From an uncultured Bacteroides sp. (GTDB taxonomy: Bacteria; Bacteroidota; Bacteroidia; Chitinophagales; Chitinophagaceae): DNA of 64,000 nt. Below, piece after piece: positions 25,226 to 34,029 of this stretch. The stretch spans positions 1 through 64,000 of the forward strand of contig CABHOP010000052.1 in the NCBI GenBank assembly GCA_902168085.1, read 5' to 3'. Within the stretch, counting starts at the first letter, position 1. The number at the start of each line of letters is the position of its first letter. The position numbers were made by a program, and so were the translations under genes. Below the pieces are notes generated by a model that was not told the DNA's origin, did not search any database, and saw only the letters and a list, made by a program, of their open reading frames with translations.

Positions 25226-26491
25226 TTATAGTGCCATTGCTTTATCAATGAGACCTACCAGTTTTTTTGTAACCGCATAAGCACTGTATGCTTCCAGCTC
25301 CTGCTGTTTTACCTGTGCTGGTGAAAAACTTTGAGAAAAAGATACATACTCTTTATACAACTGCGCAAATGATGCGCCGAGATCATCCAGATGCTCAGGG
25401 TCTAATGAATAGAACACTCCGGCATTTGTTTTATTCAGTACCTGCAGTGCTGATGATTCTTTATGTAGTACCGCCAGTATAGGCTTACCCGATAATACGC
25501 CTTGATAAACTTTAGATGGTGTATAATGCGGCTCTGTACTGCCCAGTATAAATACCCCATCCGCTGCATCCAGATGCACTAATACATCCATATACGGGAT
25601 ACGGCGTGGATATTCGAACACAACGCTCTGCCACAAGTTATATTTTTCAGCAAGCGGTTTGATGTTAAATCCATTTGGGTCGTCAGGTGTTTTTCCTGTA
25701 CCGATAAAATGCAGCTCCAGGTTTTCAAAAGCTGTCCTGTTATTCTGTATAGATGAAAATATTTGCTCCAGTGGTTGATAGGCCTTGGGCAACATAGCAC
25801 CGGCATAAACTAACTGCAACTTATCATTTTTCTGAAAGAGATATGGTTTGATAGCTAACTGCTTCACCTTTTCATGATCTTGCTTTTCGCCGCCATAAGG
25901 CATAGCACCGAATATGCAAGTATCTTTCAGATAAGGATTGCGTTCTTCCACACCTTTATAATAACCTTCAGCCACCCCGGTTATTAGCGATGCATTTTTT
26001 ATAGCTATCGGCTCTAAGAAGCTGGCGATAGCTTCGCTTGCTTTATGACGCACACTGGCACCATCCGGGAAAGTATGCACCCATGGGTCTATATAATCTA
26101 TGCCATACCTGATGCCAGTAGATGCATGTAGCATCCTACCTAGTATTGCTGCATAAAAGGATGGAATAGGTATGTACAAAAAGTCGATAGCTTCTCCTAT
26201 TATTAATCTTTTTGCTTTTTTATAGAGCTGTGTAAAACCCCGCAAGCCTATATCGCCTATCAATCGCGGCCTGGTAACACCAAAGGCTTTCGCTTTTTCT
26301 ATACGCAATTGCTGAGGCAATAGTTTTACCAGATTCTCATCCAGCTTTTCTTCGTAGTATTTCTCATCTACGGTAAGAATAATTGGCTCCCAGCCAAAAG
26401 CAGGCAAATGCTGTGCAAATAACCGCGAACGGTGTACCGCAGCGAGATTTGACGGCGGAAAATGCGGGGATATAATGAGTATTTTCTTCAA
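25226..26491 (-). CDS. GT-B fold glycosyltransferase
   Basis: 421 residues. ISPHFPPSNLAAVHRSRLFAQHL at the start and LVYAGAMLPKAYQPLEQIF near residue 238 fit the two domains of a GT4-like enzyme. The classical Glu-x7-Glu is replaced by TPSKVYQGVLSGKPILAVL near residue 335, a pattern of the GT4-like group without the first Glu. No membrane helix beyond a short hydrophobic stretch near residue 105. Sugar specificity unknown. Confidence 0.83.
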   Translation of the reverse strand: MKKILIISPHFPPSNLAAVHRSRLFAQHLPAFGWEPIILTVDEKYYEEKLDENLVKLLPQQLRIEKAKAFGVTRPRLIGDIGLRGFTQLYKKAKRLIIGEAIDFLYIPIPSFYAAILGRMLHASTGIRYGIDYIDPWVHTFPDGASVRHKASEAIASFLEPIAIKNASLITGVAEGYYKGVEERNPYLKDTCIFGAMPYGGEKQDHEKVKQLAIKPYLFQKNDKLQLVYAGAMLPKAYQPLEQIFSSIQNNRTAFENLELHFIGTGKTPDDPNGFNIKPLAEKYNLWQSVVFEYPRRIPYMDVLVHLDAADGVFILGSTEPHYTPSKVYQGVLSGKPILAVLHKESSALQVLNKTNAGVFYSLDPEHLDDLGASFAQLYKEYVSFSQSFSPAQVKQQELEAYSAYAVTKKLVGLIDKAMAL

Positions 26492-26495
26492 GCTA

Positions 26496-27167
26496 TTATT
26501 TGATATTCTTCAGTTTGTATAAAAGCTGATAACCGAAAAATCCTTTAGAAATACTTGTCAACCCTTTATATAAGCCTTTACGCATGGCAGCCGGCAATAC
26601 ATGCTTTAACACACTGGTAAATGGAAGGTCTCCTGTAACAGTGGCTACTGTAAGCTCAAAATTATTCGCTTTAAAAAAGTCGGCAGCTGTTTTGAAAGAA
26701 TACCAACGCAGGTGGGTATAGTCCCATATACCTGCATCCGATGTTTTAAAACTACCTTTCATTAGTTGCCACCTGTACTTATAGTAGAATACATTAGGCA
26801 GAGCTACTATCAAATGGCCGTCCTTCTTAAGGACCCTTTTTATATCTGCAATGAGCTTATCGGGGTAAGCAATATGTTCCAGCACATGCGAGCATATAAC
26901 TACATCATAGCTGTTATCCGGTATTTCCTGTGGCAATCCATTTTCCAGGTTGTATAAATAACCATTGCGTAATACTTTCTTCGCCTCTTCCAGTTCTTTG
27001 GCCGAAATAGTTACACCATCTGCACTATGGCCCTTCTCTACCAAGCGGCGTGCTATAGACCCTGCGCCGCACCCCACATCAAGTACATGCAGATGATCAC
27101 CATTAACAAGGCTTAATACATCCGTATTCCCCGAGTTATTATATACCTTGATATCGCTATGCTGCAT
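26496..27167 (-). CDS. Class I SAM-dependent methyltransferase
   Basis: 223 residues with a Methyltransf_11-type core: motif I LDVGCGAGSIARRL near residue 29, the acidic/LENGL segment near residue 75, and VVICSHVLEHIAYPDKLI near residue 90. Likely methylates a hydroxyl or carboxyl of the glycan; chain-terminating methylation is possible but unproven. Its start overlaps the end of the upstream glycosyltransferase gene by 11 bases. Confidence 0.85.
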   Translation of the reverse strand: MQHSDIKVYNNSGNTDVLSLVNGDHLHVLDVGCGAGSIARRLVEKGHSADGVTISAKELEEAKKVLRNGYLYNLENGLPQEIPDNSYDVVICSHVLEHIAYPDKLIADIKRVLKKDGHLIVALPNVFYYKYRWQLMKGSFKTSDAGIWDYTHLRWYSFKTAADFFKANNFELTVATVTGDLPFTSVLKHVLPAAMRKGLYKGLTSISKGFFGYQLLYKLKNIK

Positions 27168-28395
27168 TATGAATATTTGCTGCTACGTGTTTTAGAAAAA
27201 TATCCTGTTCCTTTTCCCAGTTAAGCTCTGCTTTCGCCAACTGATAGGCGGCGCGCCTTAGCTGATACAGGTGATCAACACCATTAAACAACCGGGATAG
27301 TACAGTTGCCAACTCTTCATGTGCGCCCTTTTTATATACCTTACCAACCTGAGGATACGTATTTATAAATAATTCCTGTGCTTTTGTATCTGAAACGATA
27401 ATTGCATTTCCAGCCAACAGGTAAGTCAGTATTTTGTTAGACAAAGCCAAGTCGTTATTAATAGAAAACGCAGGCTCTAATGCCAATCCTATATGATGCT
27501 CAGACACTGTTTCGAGTAATTCTGCTTCGCTGCACGGCTTTTTGAAATGCAACGTATGCATAGAATTACTTAACAGGTTTTTAAGCACTGATGCCGTTTG
27601 CTCGTCGCAGTTTCCCATCAAAGTGAGATGCACGGGGAAGCTGTCAATAAGATTCAATGCCTGGATAATATCCTGCACGCCCCTGTTAAGCCCCACATAC
27701 TGGGAAAACCATATGAGCTTCAATGGTTCTGCTGCATCCAAATCTTTAAATGCCGGCTGCATGCTCAACTGGAAAACATTATTCAATACAAAAGCAGGTT
27801 TATCAATATCTATATCGTCTATGATATGTTGCAGGATGAGTGGCGATGCAGCAGAGATATAAACTGCTTTGCTTAGCACACTATTCATAAGACTACGTAA
27901 TGTTTCATTCACCTCATGACCTTGCTCGCCTGCATGATAGTCTTCTATGTCAACTGCAAAAGGTATGTTGTTTGCTGTTGCAAAATTACTTACCGCCCAG
28001 AAAGTGCCGGGATTGTGAGCGATGATAATATCATATTCCGGCTTTAACCTGTTCAATGTTTTATGCAACAGATAACTTCTTTTATCAAGGCTATATGCTT
28101 TCAGTCTGTTACTTGATTTGAAAATCTTTAGCATGCATGCTGACGAAGCACTGGCCAATGTAGATGCCAGCCAAGGCAAGTAAGGCTTACGTGTAGCGCT
28201 TATTCTAATCCATTTCACACTTTTCAGTTCTTCTTCAATACGTTGCTCATTTTCATTGCTCCAGTTATCAAATGTGAATTTGACAACCGTAACATCGGCA
28301 CCTGCAGCTACTAATGAGCGGACTTCTTTCAGGCTGCGTGGATTAGCAGACAGATTGACACTGGTAACAATTAGTATACGTGCACCCGTTAGCAT
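27157..28395 (-). CDS. GT-B fold glycosyltransferase
   Basis: 412 residues. Opening ILIVTSVNLSANPRSLKEVRSLVAAGADVTV is the acceptor-domain start of a GT4-like group; KLIWFSQYVGLNRGVQDIIQAL near residue 235 opens the donor domain; LSNKILTYLLAGNAIIV near residue 325 replaces the Glu-x7-Glu segment. Two bases separate it from the upstream glycosyltransferase gene. Specificity unknown. Confidence 0.8.
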   Translation of the reverse strand: MLTGARILIVTSVNLSANPRSLKEVRSLVAAGADVTVVKFTFDNWSNENEQRIEEELKSVKWIRISATRKPYLPWLASTLASASSACMLKIFKSSNRLKAYSLDKRSYLLHKTLNRLKPEYDIIIAHNPGTFWAVSNFATANNIPFAVDIEDYHAGEQGHEVNETLRSLMNSVLSKAVYISAASPLILQHIIDDIDIDKPAFVLNNVFQLSMQPAFKDLDAAEPLKLIWFSQYVGLNRGVQDIIQALNLIDSFPVHLTLMGNCDEQTASVLKNLLSNSMHTLHFKKPCSEAELLETVSEHHIGLALEPAFSINNDLALSNKILTYLLAGNAIIVSDTKAQELFINTYPQVGKVYKKGAHEELATVLSRLFNGVDHLYQLRRAAYQLAKAELNWEKEQDIFLKHVAANIHNAA

Positions 28396-28397
28396 GT

Positions 28398-29525
28398 TTA
28401 CAAGTCTGCCTCGATTCTTTTTAATTGGTTATGATAAGTAAACCCTTCGGCAAATGATACGCGTTCTTGTTGCTTAGACAAAGCATTGTAGCTGCCAATA
28501 TTGTTTATAACCTTTGAAAACAAACCAGGCAGTTCATTATTGTTATTCCTGTCACTTGTCATTTCTATCATCCCGGGATAATGAGCGTAAGTAGTAACAT
28601 TATTTGACACAACCACCTTACCGGTTGCGAGATACTCCAGTACCTTATGATAATTAGTGCCCCCGCTTTGGTCTTTTTGTATATCGTAACATATCAGGAA
28701 GCCATCCATTTGTTTCATTTCTTCCGCCAGCTTTACCGGTGCAACCTGCCCATGCAGTTTCACATTCGGTAACTGCCTCAGCGTATTTATGAAGTTGGTG
28801 GCAGCTTCATCTTCATATGGCACGAGATTAGAACTGGCATGATCGATACTGCCCCAGAAGTTGAAAATCACTTTGGGATGTTGTTCGACAATGTTTAGCA
28901 AAGTTGCCCGATCGATATCCGGACGTAAAAAATTTCCGGAAAGGCCAACTTGTATAGGGTCATTACTTACAGCAGACAGATCATTGTTCAAAAATTGAGA
29001 AGCAACACCATGGTTCAGGAAAACTTTGGGTGCTGCATATGATTTGAACTTATCCAATATCTCGTAAGTAACGGAATATATGATATCTGCTGTTTGTGCT
29101 GCTTTCAACGCAGTTGTTTCATTCAGCTCATCAACCGGCATGTATATCTTCTTTGCCGATGCAGGAAACATTCTTAATGGCATGGTATCCGACAAATCGA
29201 ACGACCATACTATATCTGGTGCGCCTGCTTTTTTAATGATGTTATGGATATGAAAACGCAGCAAATAATCATATACCGCACGCGCTTTGAACTTAAAGAA
29301 ATAAGGAAAAGGAAGTCTGTGCGTTACACATGCTAACCCATCTATCCCTGTGGGCGTGATAGCCACCTGGCCGGGCTTCAATATGCCTTCCTGGTCGGGG
29401 CCATTGATGTAAAACACCTTGTTTCCCAAACGCGCCAGTTCTACAGCATAGTGATGTTTTGAAATAAACATCTCGCCCCAGGGCTGCTGCGACAGTATAT
29501 ATATTACCTTATTCTTTAACTGCAC
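28398..29525 (-). CDS. GT-B fold glycosyltransferase
   Basis: 375 residues. Opening VIYILSQQPWGEMFISKHHYAVELARLG and later NYHKVLEYLATGKVVVSNNV near residue 300 match glycosyltransferase family 1/4-like enzymes of polysaccharide clusters; IQVGLSGNFLRPDIDRATLL near residue 193 starts the donor domain. The C-terminus is short. Sugar donor unknown. Six bases after the WbpE-like gene. Confidence 0.8.
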   Translation of the reverse strand: MQLKNKVIYILSQQPWGEMFISKHHYAVELARLGNKVFYINGPDQEGILKPGQVAITPTGIDGLACVTHRLPFPYFFKFKARAVYDYLLRFHIHNIIKKAGAPDIVWSFDLSDTMPLRMFPASAKKIYMPVDELNETTALKAAQTADIIYSVTYEILDKFKSYAAPKVFLNHGVASQFLNNDLSAVSNDPIQVGLSGNFLRPDIDRATLLNIVEQHPKVIFNFWGSIDHASSNLVPYEDEAATNFINTLRQLPNVKLHGQVAPVKLAEEMKQMDGFLICYDIQKDQSGGTNYHKVLEYLATGKVVVSNNVTTYAHYPGMIEMTSDRNNNNELPGLFSKVINNIGSYNALSKQQERVSFAEGFTYHNQLKRIEADL

Positions 29526-29531
29526 AAAAAC

Positions 29532-30638
29532 TTATGCTTTGTAAAAAGCAGCTATGGTATCGGCAATATATTTAATGCCTTCTTCCGTCAGTTCCGGATA
29601 CATAGGCAGCGATAATATTTGGGATTGATATTGATGTGCTACCGGGAATTGACCCGGTGTGGCACCAAGGTATTCATAAGCTTTGAGGCTTGGCAATATG
29701 GTAGGATAATGCACGGCAGTTTCAATACCATTTTCTTTCAGGTATTGTGCCAGTTCATCTCTGCGCTGTGCGCGAATAACATACAGATGGTACGTGTGTA
29801 CAGACTCCGGCCTTACTTGTGGTATTACAATTTCACTGATTCCAGAAAGATATTTATCATACAGCTTAGCATTTGCTATCCGCTGCTCTGTCCACTTCAA
29901 TATATACGGCAGCTTAGCAGATAAAATTGCAGCTTGCAAGCCATCAAGGCGGCTGTTGATACCTTCTACCTCGTGCTGGTGCTTTTTTAGCGCACCATGC
30001 GATGCATAGCGCCTCATTTTAATTGCCAGCTCATCATCATTGGTGATGATGCATCCGGCATCGCCATAAGCTCCCAGGTTTTTACCGGGATAAAAACTAA
30101 AACTACCGGCTACGCCTCGAAGGCCTGCGCGCACACCTTTGTATTCAGAAAAGTGCGACTGTGCACAATCTTCTATCAGGTGTATGTTTTTTTCTTTGCA
30201 GATGCGCTCTATCGTTTCTACATCTGCCATCTGCCCTTGCAGGTGCACCAATATGATAGCTTTGGTACGGGGCGTTATAGCAGCTTCCAGCTTCTTTTCA
30301 TCGATGCTATAGTAGTCAGGATGAATATCTACAAATACAGGTTTGGCGCCTGTTTGTGAAATGGTTTCCGAACTGGATATCCAGCTATTGGCAACAGTTA
30401 TCACTTCATCGCCTTCACCAATGCCCAGCATCTTCATAATGATGTATAGTGAATCTGTACCATTGGCACAGGCTATCACATGTTTTACACCATATAACTC
30501 AGCAAATGCAGCTTCAAAGTCTTTTACATATTTGCCACCAATGAAGGCCGTTTCTGAAATTACGTTTTCTATAGCTGTATCAATGTCTTTCCTGATGCTG
30601 TGATACTGCGCTTTAAGATCTACAAAAGGGATATTCAT
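29532..30638 (-). CDS. WbpE-like UDP-3-keto-sugar aminotransferase (DegT family)
   Basis: 368 residues from the ATG at 30638 (MNIPFVDLKAQY), the usual start of this family; a longer frame to 30725 is rejected. PLP Lys186 lies in SFYPGKNLGAYGDAG, and EDCAQSH near residue 156 has the cofactor Asp. Together with the WbpB- and WbpD-like genes just upstream it should install the 3-amino group on a UDP-2-acetamido-3-keto-uronic acid. A dTDP-3-amino-sugar enzyme (QdtB/FdtB) is the main alternative, but the neighbours argue for WbpE. Confidence 0.88.
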   Translation of the reverse strand: MNIPFVDLKAQYHSIRKDIDTAIENVISETAFIGGKYVKDFEAAFAELYGVKHVIACANGTDSLYIIMKMLGIGEGDEVITVANSWISSSETISQTGAKPVFVDIHPDYYSIDEKKLEAAITPRTKAIILVHLQGQMADVETIERICKEKNIHLIEDCAQSHFSEYKGVRAGLRGVAGSFSFYPGKNLGAYGDAGCIITNDDELAIKMRRYASHGALKKHQHEVEGINSRLDGLQAAILSAKLPYILKWTEQRIANAKLYDKYLSGISEIVIPQVRPESVHTYHLYVIRAQRRDELAQYLKENGIETAVHYPTILPSLKAYEYLGATPGQFPVAHQYQSQILSLPMYPELTEEGIKYIADTIAAFYKA

Positions 30639-30642
30639 TTTA

Positions 30643-31107
30643 TTAAAGGTCTTTGAGTTTTCTTGCGGGGTTGCCGGCATACACACCGGGTTGTGTAATA
30701 TTCTTTGTAACAACTGCACCTGCACCTATCACAACATTATCGCAAATACTTACAGGCAATATTGTAGCATTAGAACCTATCGATACATGATTACCGATGT
30801 GCGTTTCTTTCCAGAAATTCTTATCGCCACTGGCAGGGCCACCTTTTTCAAACAGGTCGTTGATAAACATTACACCATGGCCTATGAAGCAATCATCGCC
30901 AATATTTACCAGCTCGCAGATGAAAGTATGCGATTGCACTTTAGTACGCTTACCTATCGTCACCGATTTTTGTATCTCTACAAACGGGCCAACGAAACAG
31001 TTATCACCAATGCTACAGCCGTATATGTTTACCGGCTCTACTACCTTAACGCCTTCCCCAAAGGTTACGTTGACTATTTTAGACTGGTATAGTGTTGGCT
31101 GGCTCAT
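30643..31107 (-). CDS. WbpD-like UDP-3-amino-sugar N-acetyltransferase
   Basis: 154 residues of left-handed beta-helix hexapeptide repeats (NIYGCSIGDNCFVGPFVEI, KVQSHTFICELVNIGDDCFIGHGVMF). The FIND segment near residue 80 and the SIGSNATILPVSICDNVVIGAGAVVTK repeats match WbpD/WlbB enzymes that N-acetylate UDP-2-acetamido-3-amino-2,3-dideoxy-glucuronate. Four-base overlap with the WbpB-like gene and 4 bases before the WbpE-like gene. Confidence 0.88.
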   Translation of the reverse strand: MSQPTLYQSKIVNVTFGEGVKVVEPVNIYGCSIGDNCFVGPFVEIQKSVTIGKRTKVQSHTFICELVNIGDDCFIGHGVMFINDLFEKGGPASGDKNFWKETHIGNHVSIGSNATILPVSICDNVVIGAGAVVTKNITQPGVYAGNPARKLKDL

Positions 31108-32126
31108 GCAGGAATATGTTTGGCGGCTGAGTACATTTTGTCTATTATCTCTACGGTCTTCAAACCTTCAAATGCGCTGGTAGAAATACTGGCATTATTG
31201 GTAAGCACATCGATAAGGTTTTCATACACATTATCGTGATTGGACATAGAGCCTTGATATGAACCGTAGTTATTTGCCTTGTTACCTTCAGGCAAGTTGT
31301 CTATACGGTAGTCCTTAATATTCTGATATTCCAGCTCGTTCAGGTATTGGCCACCTATCTTCACCGTGCCTTTCTCAGCAAATATGGTGAGTGAGCCCTC
31401 CATATTCTTTTCATAACTGTTAACGGTATAATTAACCGTACCAATAGCGCCGTTATAGAACTCAACAATTGCCACACCGGTATCTTCAAACTCGATGATA
31501 TCCTTGTGAGAATAGTTAGCCATGTAGGTAGATACATTTCTGATGTCGCCTACCAACCAATACAGCAAGTCTATAAAATGAGAGAACTGTGTGTACAATG
31601 TGCCGCCATCCATATCTTTAGTACCCTTCCATGAATTAGCATAGTAATCCGGATTACGGTTCCAAAAACAACTAAGCTGTACGCTGTATATCTTTCCCAA
31701 GCGGCCTTCGTCAATTGCTTTCTTCACAGCAGCGACAGGCGGATTGAACCTGTTTTGCTTAATAGCAAACAGGCGCTTATTTGCCTGCTCTGCTACTTTT
31801 ATCATTTCACCACAGTCGTGCACACTGGTAGCCATCGGCTTTTCACATAGCACATTGAATCCCGCCTTTAATGCCTGTATAGAATGCGTTGAGTGCAAAC
31901 CATTAGGTGAGCATATAGACACAACGTCTATATCCTTTTCATTTGCCAGCAAGTCTTTAACATCATAATAGGCGCGGGCGCCATATTTGGCCGCCATATC
32001 GTCTGCACGTTGCTTTACTACATCACAAACAGCCATTAATGTTCCCTGGTTATTAATGTGTTCGGCGTGGCGTTGTGCTATACGTCCGCAACCCACTATC
32101 GCAAAACGAACTGTACTCTTGGTCAT
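31104..32126 (-). CDS. WbpB/WlbA-like UDP-sugar 3-dehydrogenase (Gfo/Idh/MocA family)
   Basis: 340 residues. NAD-binding GCGRIAQRH at residues 12-20, CEKPMATS near residue 93 with the conserved Lys, and GGTLYTQFSHFIDLLYWLVGD near residue 175 with the catalytic-region His. In the Wbp pathway this enzyme oxidises the 3-hydroxyl of UDP-GlcNAc-uronate. It is directly followed by WbpD- and WbpE-like genes, completing the 3-amination block. The UDP-GlcNAc 6-dehydrogenase (WbpA) and 2-epimerase (WbpI) are not in the window. Confidence 0.9.
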   Translation of the reverse strand: MTKSTVRFAIVGCGRIAQRHAEHINNQGTLMAVCDVVKQRADDMAAKYGARAYYDVKDLLANEKDIDVVSICSPNGLHSTHSIQALKAGFNVLCEKPMATSVHDCGEMIKVAEQANKRLFAIKQNRFNPPVAAVKKAIDEGRLGKIYSVQLSCFWNRNPDYYANSWKGTKDMDGGTLYTQFSHFIDLLYWLVGDIRNVSTYMANYSHKDIIEFEDTGVAIVEFYNGAIGTVNYTVNSYEKNMEGSLTIFAEKGTVKIGGQYLNELEYQNIKDYRIDNLPEGNKANNYGSYQGSMSNHDNVYENLIDVLTNNASISTSAFEGLKTVEIIDKMYSAAKHIPA

Positions 32127-32128
32127 TT

Positions 32129-32878
32129 TTATCTTGTTATGTTTTTACCTGTTGGAAAACTTATCAATACCCCCATCCCTTTTTTCTGAAACACAAACAT
32201 ACTACCTGCTGCTACCGCTGAAGCTCCGGCTTTTACGGCTGTTTCAAGGTCTTCAAACTTGCCCGCACCACCGCATGCTATCACCGGCACCGAAACTTTA
32301 GCTGCCACATCATGTATCAAATCTGTAGTGTAGCCATCCCATGTGCCATCTTTGTCGATGCTATTTATCATTATTTCGCCCACACCATTATCTTCTAATA
32401 TCTTTGCCCATTCTACAGGTGAATGGCCGGTACTTTTAGTACCGGAATGTGAATAGACTTTATACTTGCCAAAAAGATTTTTCTTCACATCCATATTGCC
32501 CACCACAGCCTGATTTCCATATACACTACCTATTGTAGCGGCCAGCTTAGGTTCATCGAACAATATAGAATTCAACACTACCTTTTCATAGCCGCAATCA
32601 AATATGCGTTTGGCCATATCCCAGTTTTTGATGCCACCGCCATAGGCCATTGGCATAAATGCTTCGCCTGCTATCTCTGCTATCTTCACATAATCAGGCT
32701 CCCGTTTATCTACCGTAGCGGTATAGTCAAGCAATAGCAATTCATCCGCTTCTTTTTCGTTGAAGATCTTTACTGCATTGATGGGGTCGCCAACGTATTT
32801 GGGATGCTTAAAGTTTATTGTTTTATATAACCCACCTTTACTTAGCAGCAACACAGGTATTATCCTAACTCTGGCCAT
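32129..32878 (-). CDS. HisF2-like (WbuZ-type) amidotransferase partner protein
   Basis: 249 residues with the HisF (beta/alpha)8 fold. It aligns without gaps to HisF at the catalytic positions: Asp130 is kept in VGNMDVKK, but Asp11 is Leu (RIIPVLLLSKGG), so histidine-pathway cyclase activity is not expected. In the P. aeruginosa O5 type of cluster a HisF2 protein, with HisH2 and WbpG, delivers ammonia to turn an acetamido into an acetamidino group. It lies between the WbpB-like gene and a WbpG-like gene, 8 bases from the latter. No HisH-like glutaminase was found in the window. Confidence 0.9.
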   Translation of the reverse strand: MARVRIIPVLLLSKGGLYKTINFKHPKYVGDPINAVKIFNEKEADELLLLDYTATVDKREPDYVKIAEIAGEAFMPMAYGGGIKNWDMAKRIFDCGYEKVVLNSILFDEPKLAATIGSVYGNQAVVGNMDVKKNLFGKYKVYSHSGTKSTGHSPVEWAKILEDNGVGEIMINSIDKDGTWDGYTTDLIHDVAAKVSVPVIACGGAGKFEDLETAVKAGASAVAAGSMFVFQKKGMGVLISFPTGKNITR

Positions 32879-32886
32879 AATAATTC

Positions 32887-34029
32887 TTACTTGGGTGGAA
32901 AAATTGCACGGTATATTTTCTTGAAGGGTTTTAATACCGGGTAACGCTTATCTATCGGCATCTCGTAATCAAAATCGTAATGACTGCGAGGTGGTTGCTG
33001 CATCAGGGCATTAAACTCCTGCTCTGTAAAACCGAACTTCTTCAGCACGAAATCATAGTCCGACTTGAACTGCTCTTCATTGTACATCGGCTGTTGCAAT
33101 TCTGCCAGTGCTTCCTCTTTCGTTATCTGCCCTGCAAATATCAAATCGCTCAGGTGTGCTTTGCGCTTATCTATTTTGAACTTGGCAGGCAATATATAAC
33201 CCTGATAAAAACGTGTCCAGATGCTTTCATAGTGCTTGCCACCATAATCTCTCCAGCCCAGCTCTTTCTGTATCGTTTCCTTTACAGCATTCTTATTATA
33301 ATCTACATAATTCAGAACCGATACTGAACGTACGCCTTTTACCTGCTGGTAATACCGCTTCACCTTGGCATCCATAAACGGAAACGTTTTTAACGGTACT
33401 GTACCATAAGCTTTGTGTATCGATTTGATGTTGACATGGTCCGTCTTAGGATGTATCCATGTTTTAGGCAGCGTATTTTCTGTTTGCACATTAGTGCCGC
33501 TCAAAATATACTGAATACCCCTCTGCCCTGCCATTCTATATAGCGTTGCAAATATGGCATGGTCTGTTATTGCTTCAATATCCACTACCGAAGCTTTCAA
33601 GTATGCCATTTGCAAGTCTTTAAATTCTTCCCAGTTGATAACATAGGTTTCCAGGTCGAAGCCAAGCCTGCTTACAATATTCTCAATATTTTTTACTGCC
33701 AGCTCACTATTCCATCCATTATCAAAATGCACTGCCAGCGGTCGCAGTCCTAATTTTTTAGCTACATATGCTACATAAGTACTATCTACACCACCGCTCA
33801 GCCCCATGATACAATCATATGGCTTATCCTTTCCGGCCTCTTTTATTTCATGCGCTATAGCAGCCAGTTTATCTTCACCTTCTTTCCCCGTCAATACACT
33901 TTCTTTAAACGCGCGCTGAAATTCGTAATAGTAATTGCTGATCCCCTTTTCATCAAAGCTGATGTCTGGGTCGGCAATGTTATCCATTACAGATATGGTG
34001 CATTGCTGGTATACTGCTTTATCGTTCAT
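32887..34029 (-). CDS. WbpG-like N-acetyl sugar amidotransferase, copy 1
   Basis: 380 residues from the ATG at 34029, which matches the length of its two paralogues; a GTG at 34047 is possible. The PP-loop pyrophosphatase motif LSGGVDSTYVAY near residue 75 binds ATP to activate the acetamido oxygen for amination. The C-terminal block YGGKHYESIWTRFYQGYI near residue 270 is shared with the two other copies. Of the N-terminal Cys4 site (CxxC...CxxC) seen in copy 2 only one Cys (Cys10) remains. Overlaps the acyltransferase gene end by 11 bases and precedes hisF2-like. Confidence 0.9.
   Translation of the reverse strand: MNDKAVYQQCTISVMDNIADPDISFDEKGISNYYYEFQRAFKESVLTGKEGEDKLAAIAHEIKEAGKDKPYDCIMGLSGGVDSTYVAYVAKKLGLRPLAVHFDNGWNSELAVKNIENIVSRLGFDLETYVINWEEFKDLQMAYLKASVVDIEAITDHAIFATLYRMAGQRGIQYILSGTNVQTENTLPKTWIHPKTDHVNIKSIHKAYGTVPLKTFPFMDAKVKRYYQQVKGVRSVSVLNYVDYNKNAVKETIQKELGWRDYGGKHYESIWTRFYQGYILPAKFKIDKRKAHLSDLIFAGQITKEEALAELQQPMYNEEQFKSDYDFVLKKFGFTEQEFNALMQQPPRSHYDFDYEMPIDKRYPVLKPFKKIYRAIFPPK
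33200..33237. repeat. 38-bp exact direct repeat, copy A (within wbpG-like copy 1)
   Basis: These 38 bases are identical to 38881-38918 in wbpG-like copy 2, in the same orientation, and the similarity continues with few mismatches for about 30 more bases. They encode part of the conserved HYESIWTRFYQGY block. Confidence 0.92.
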
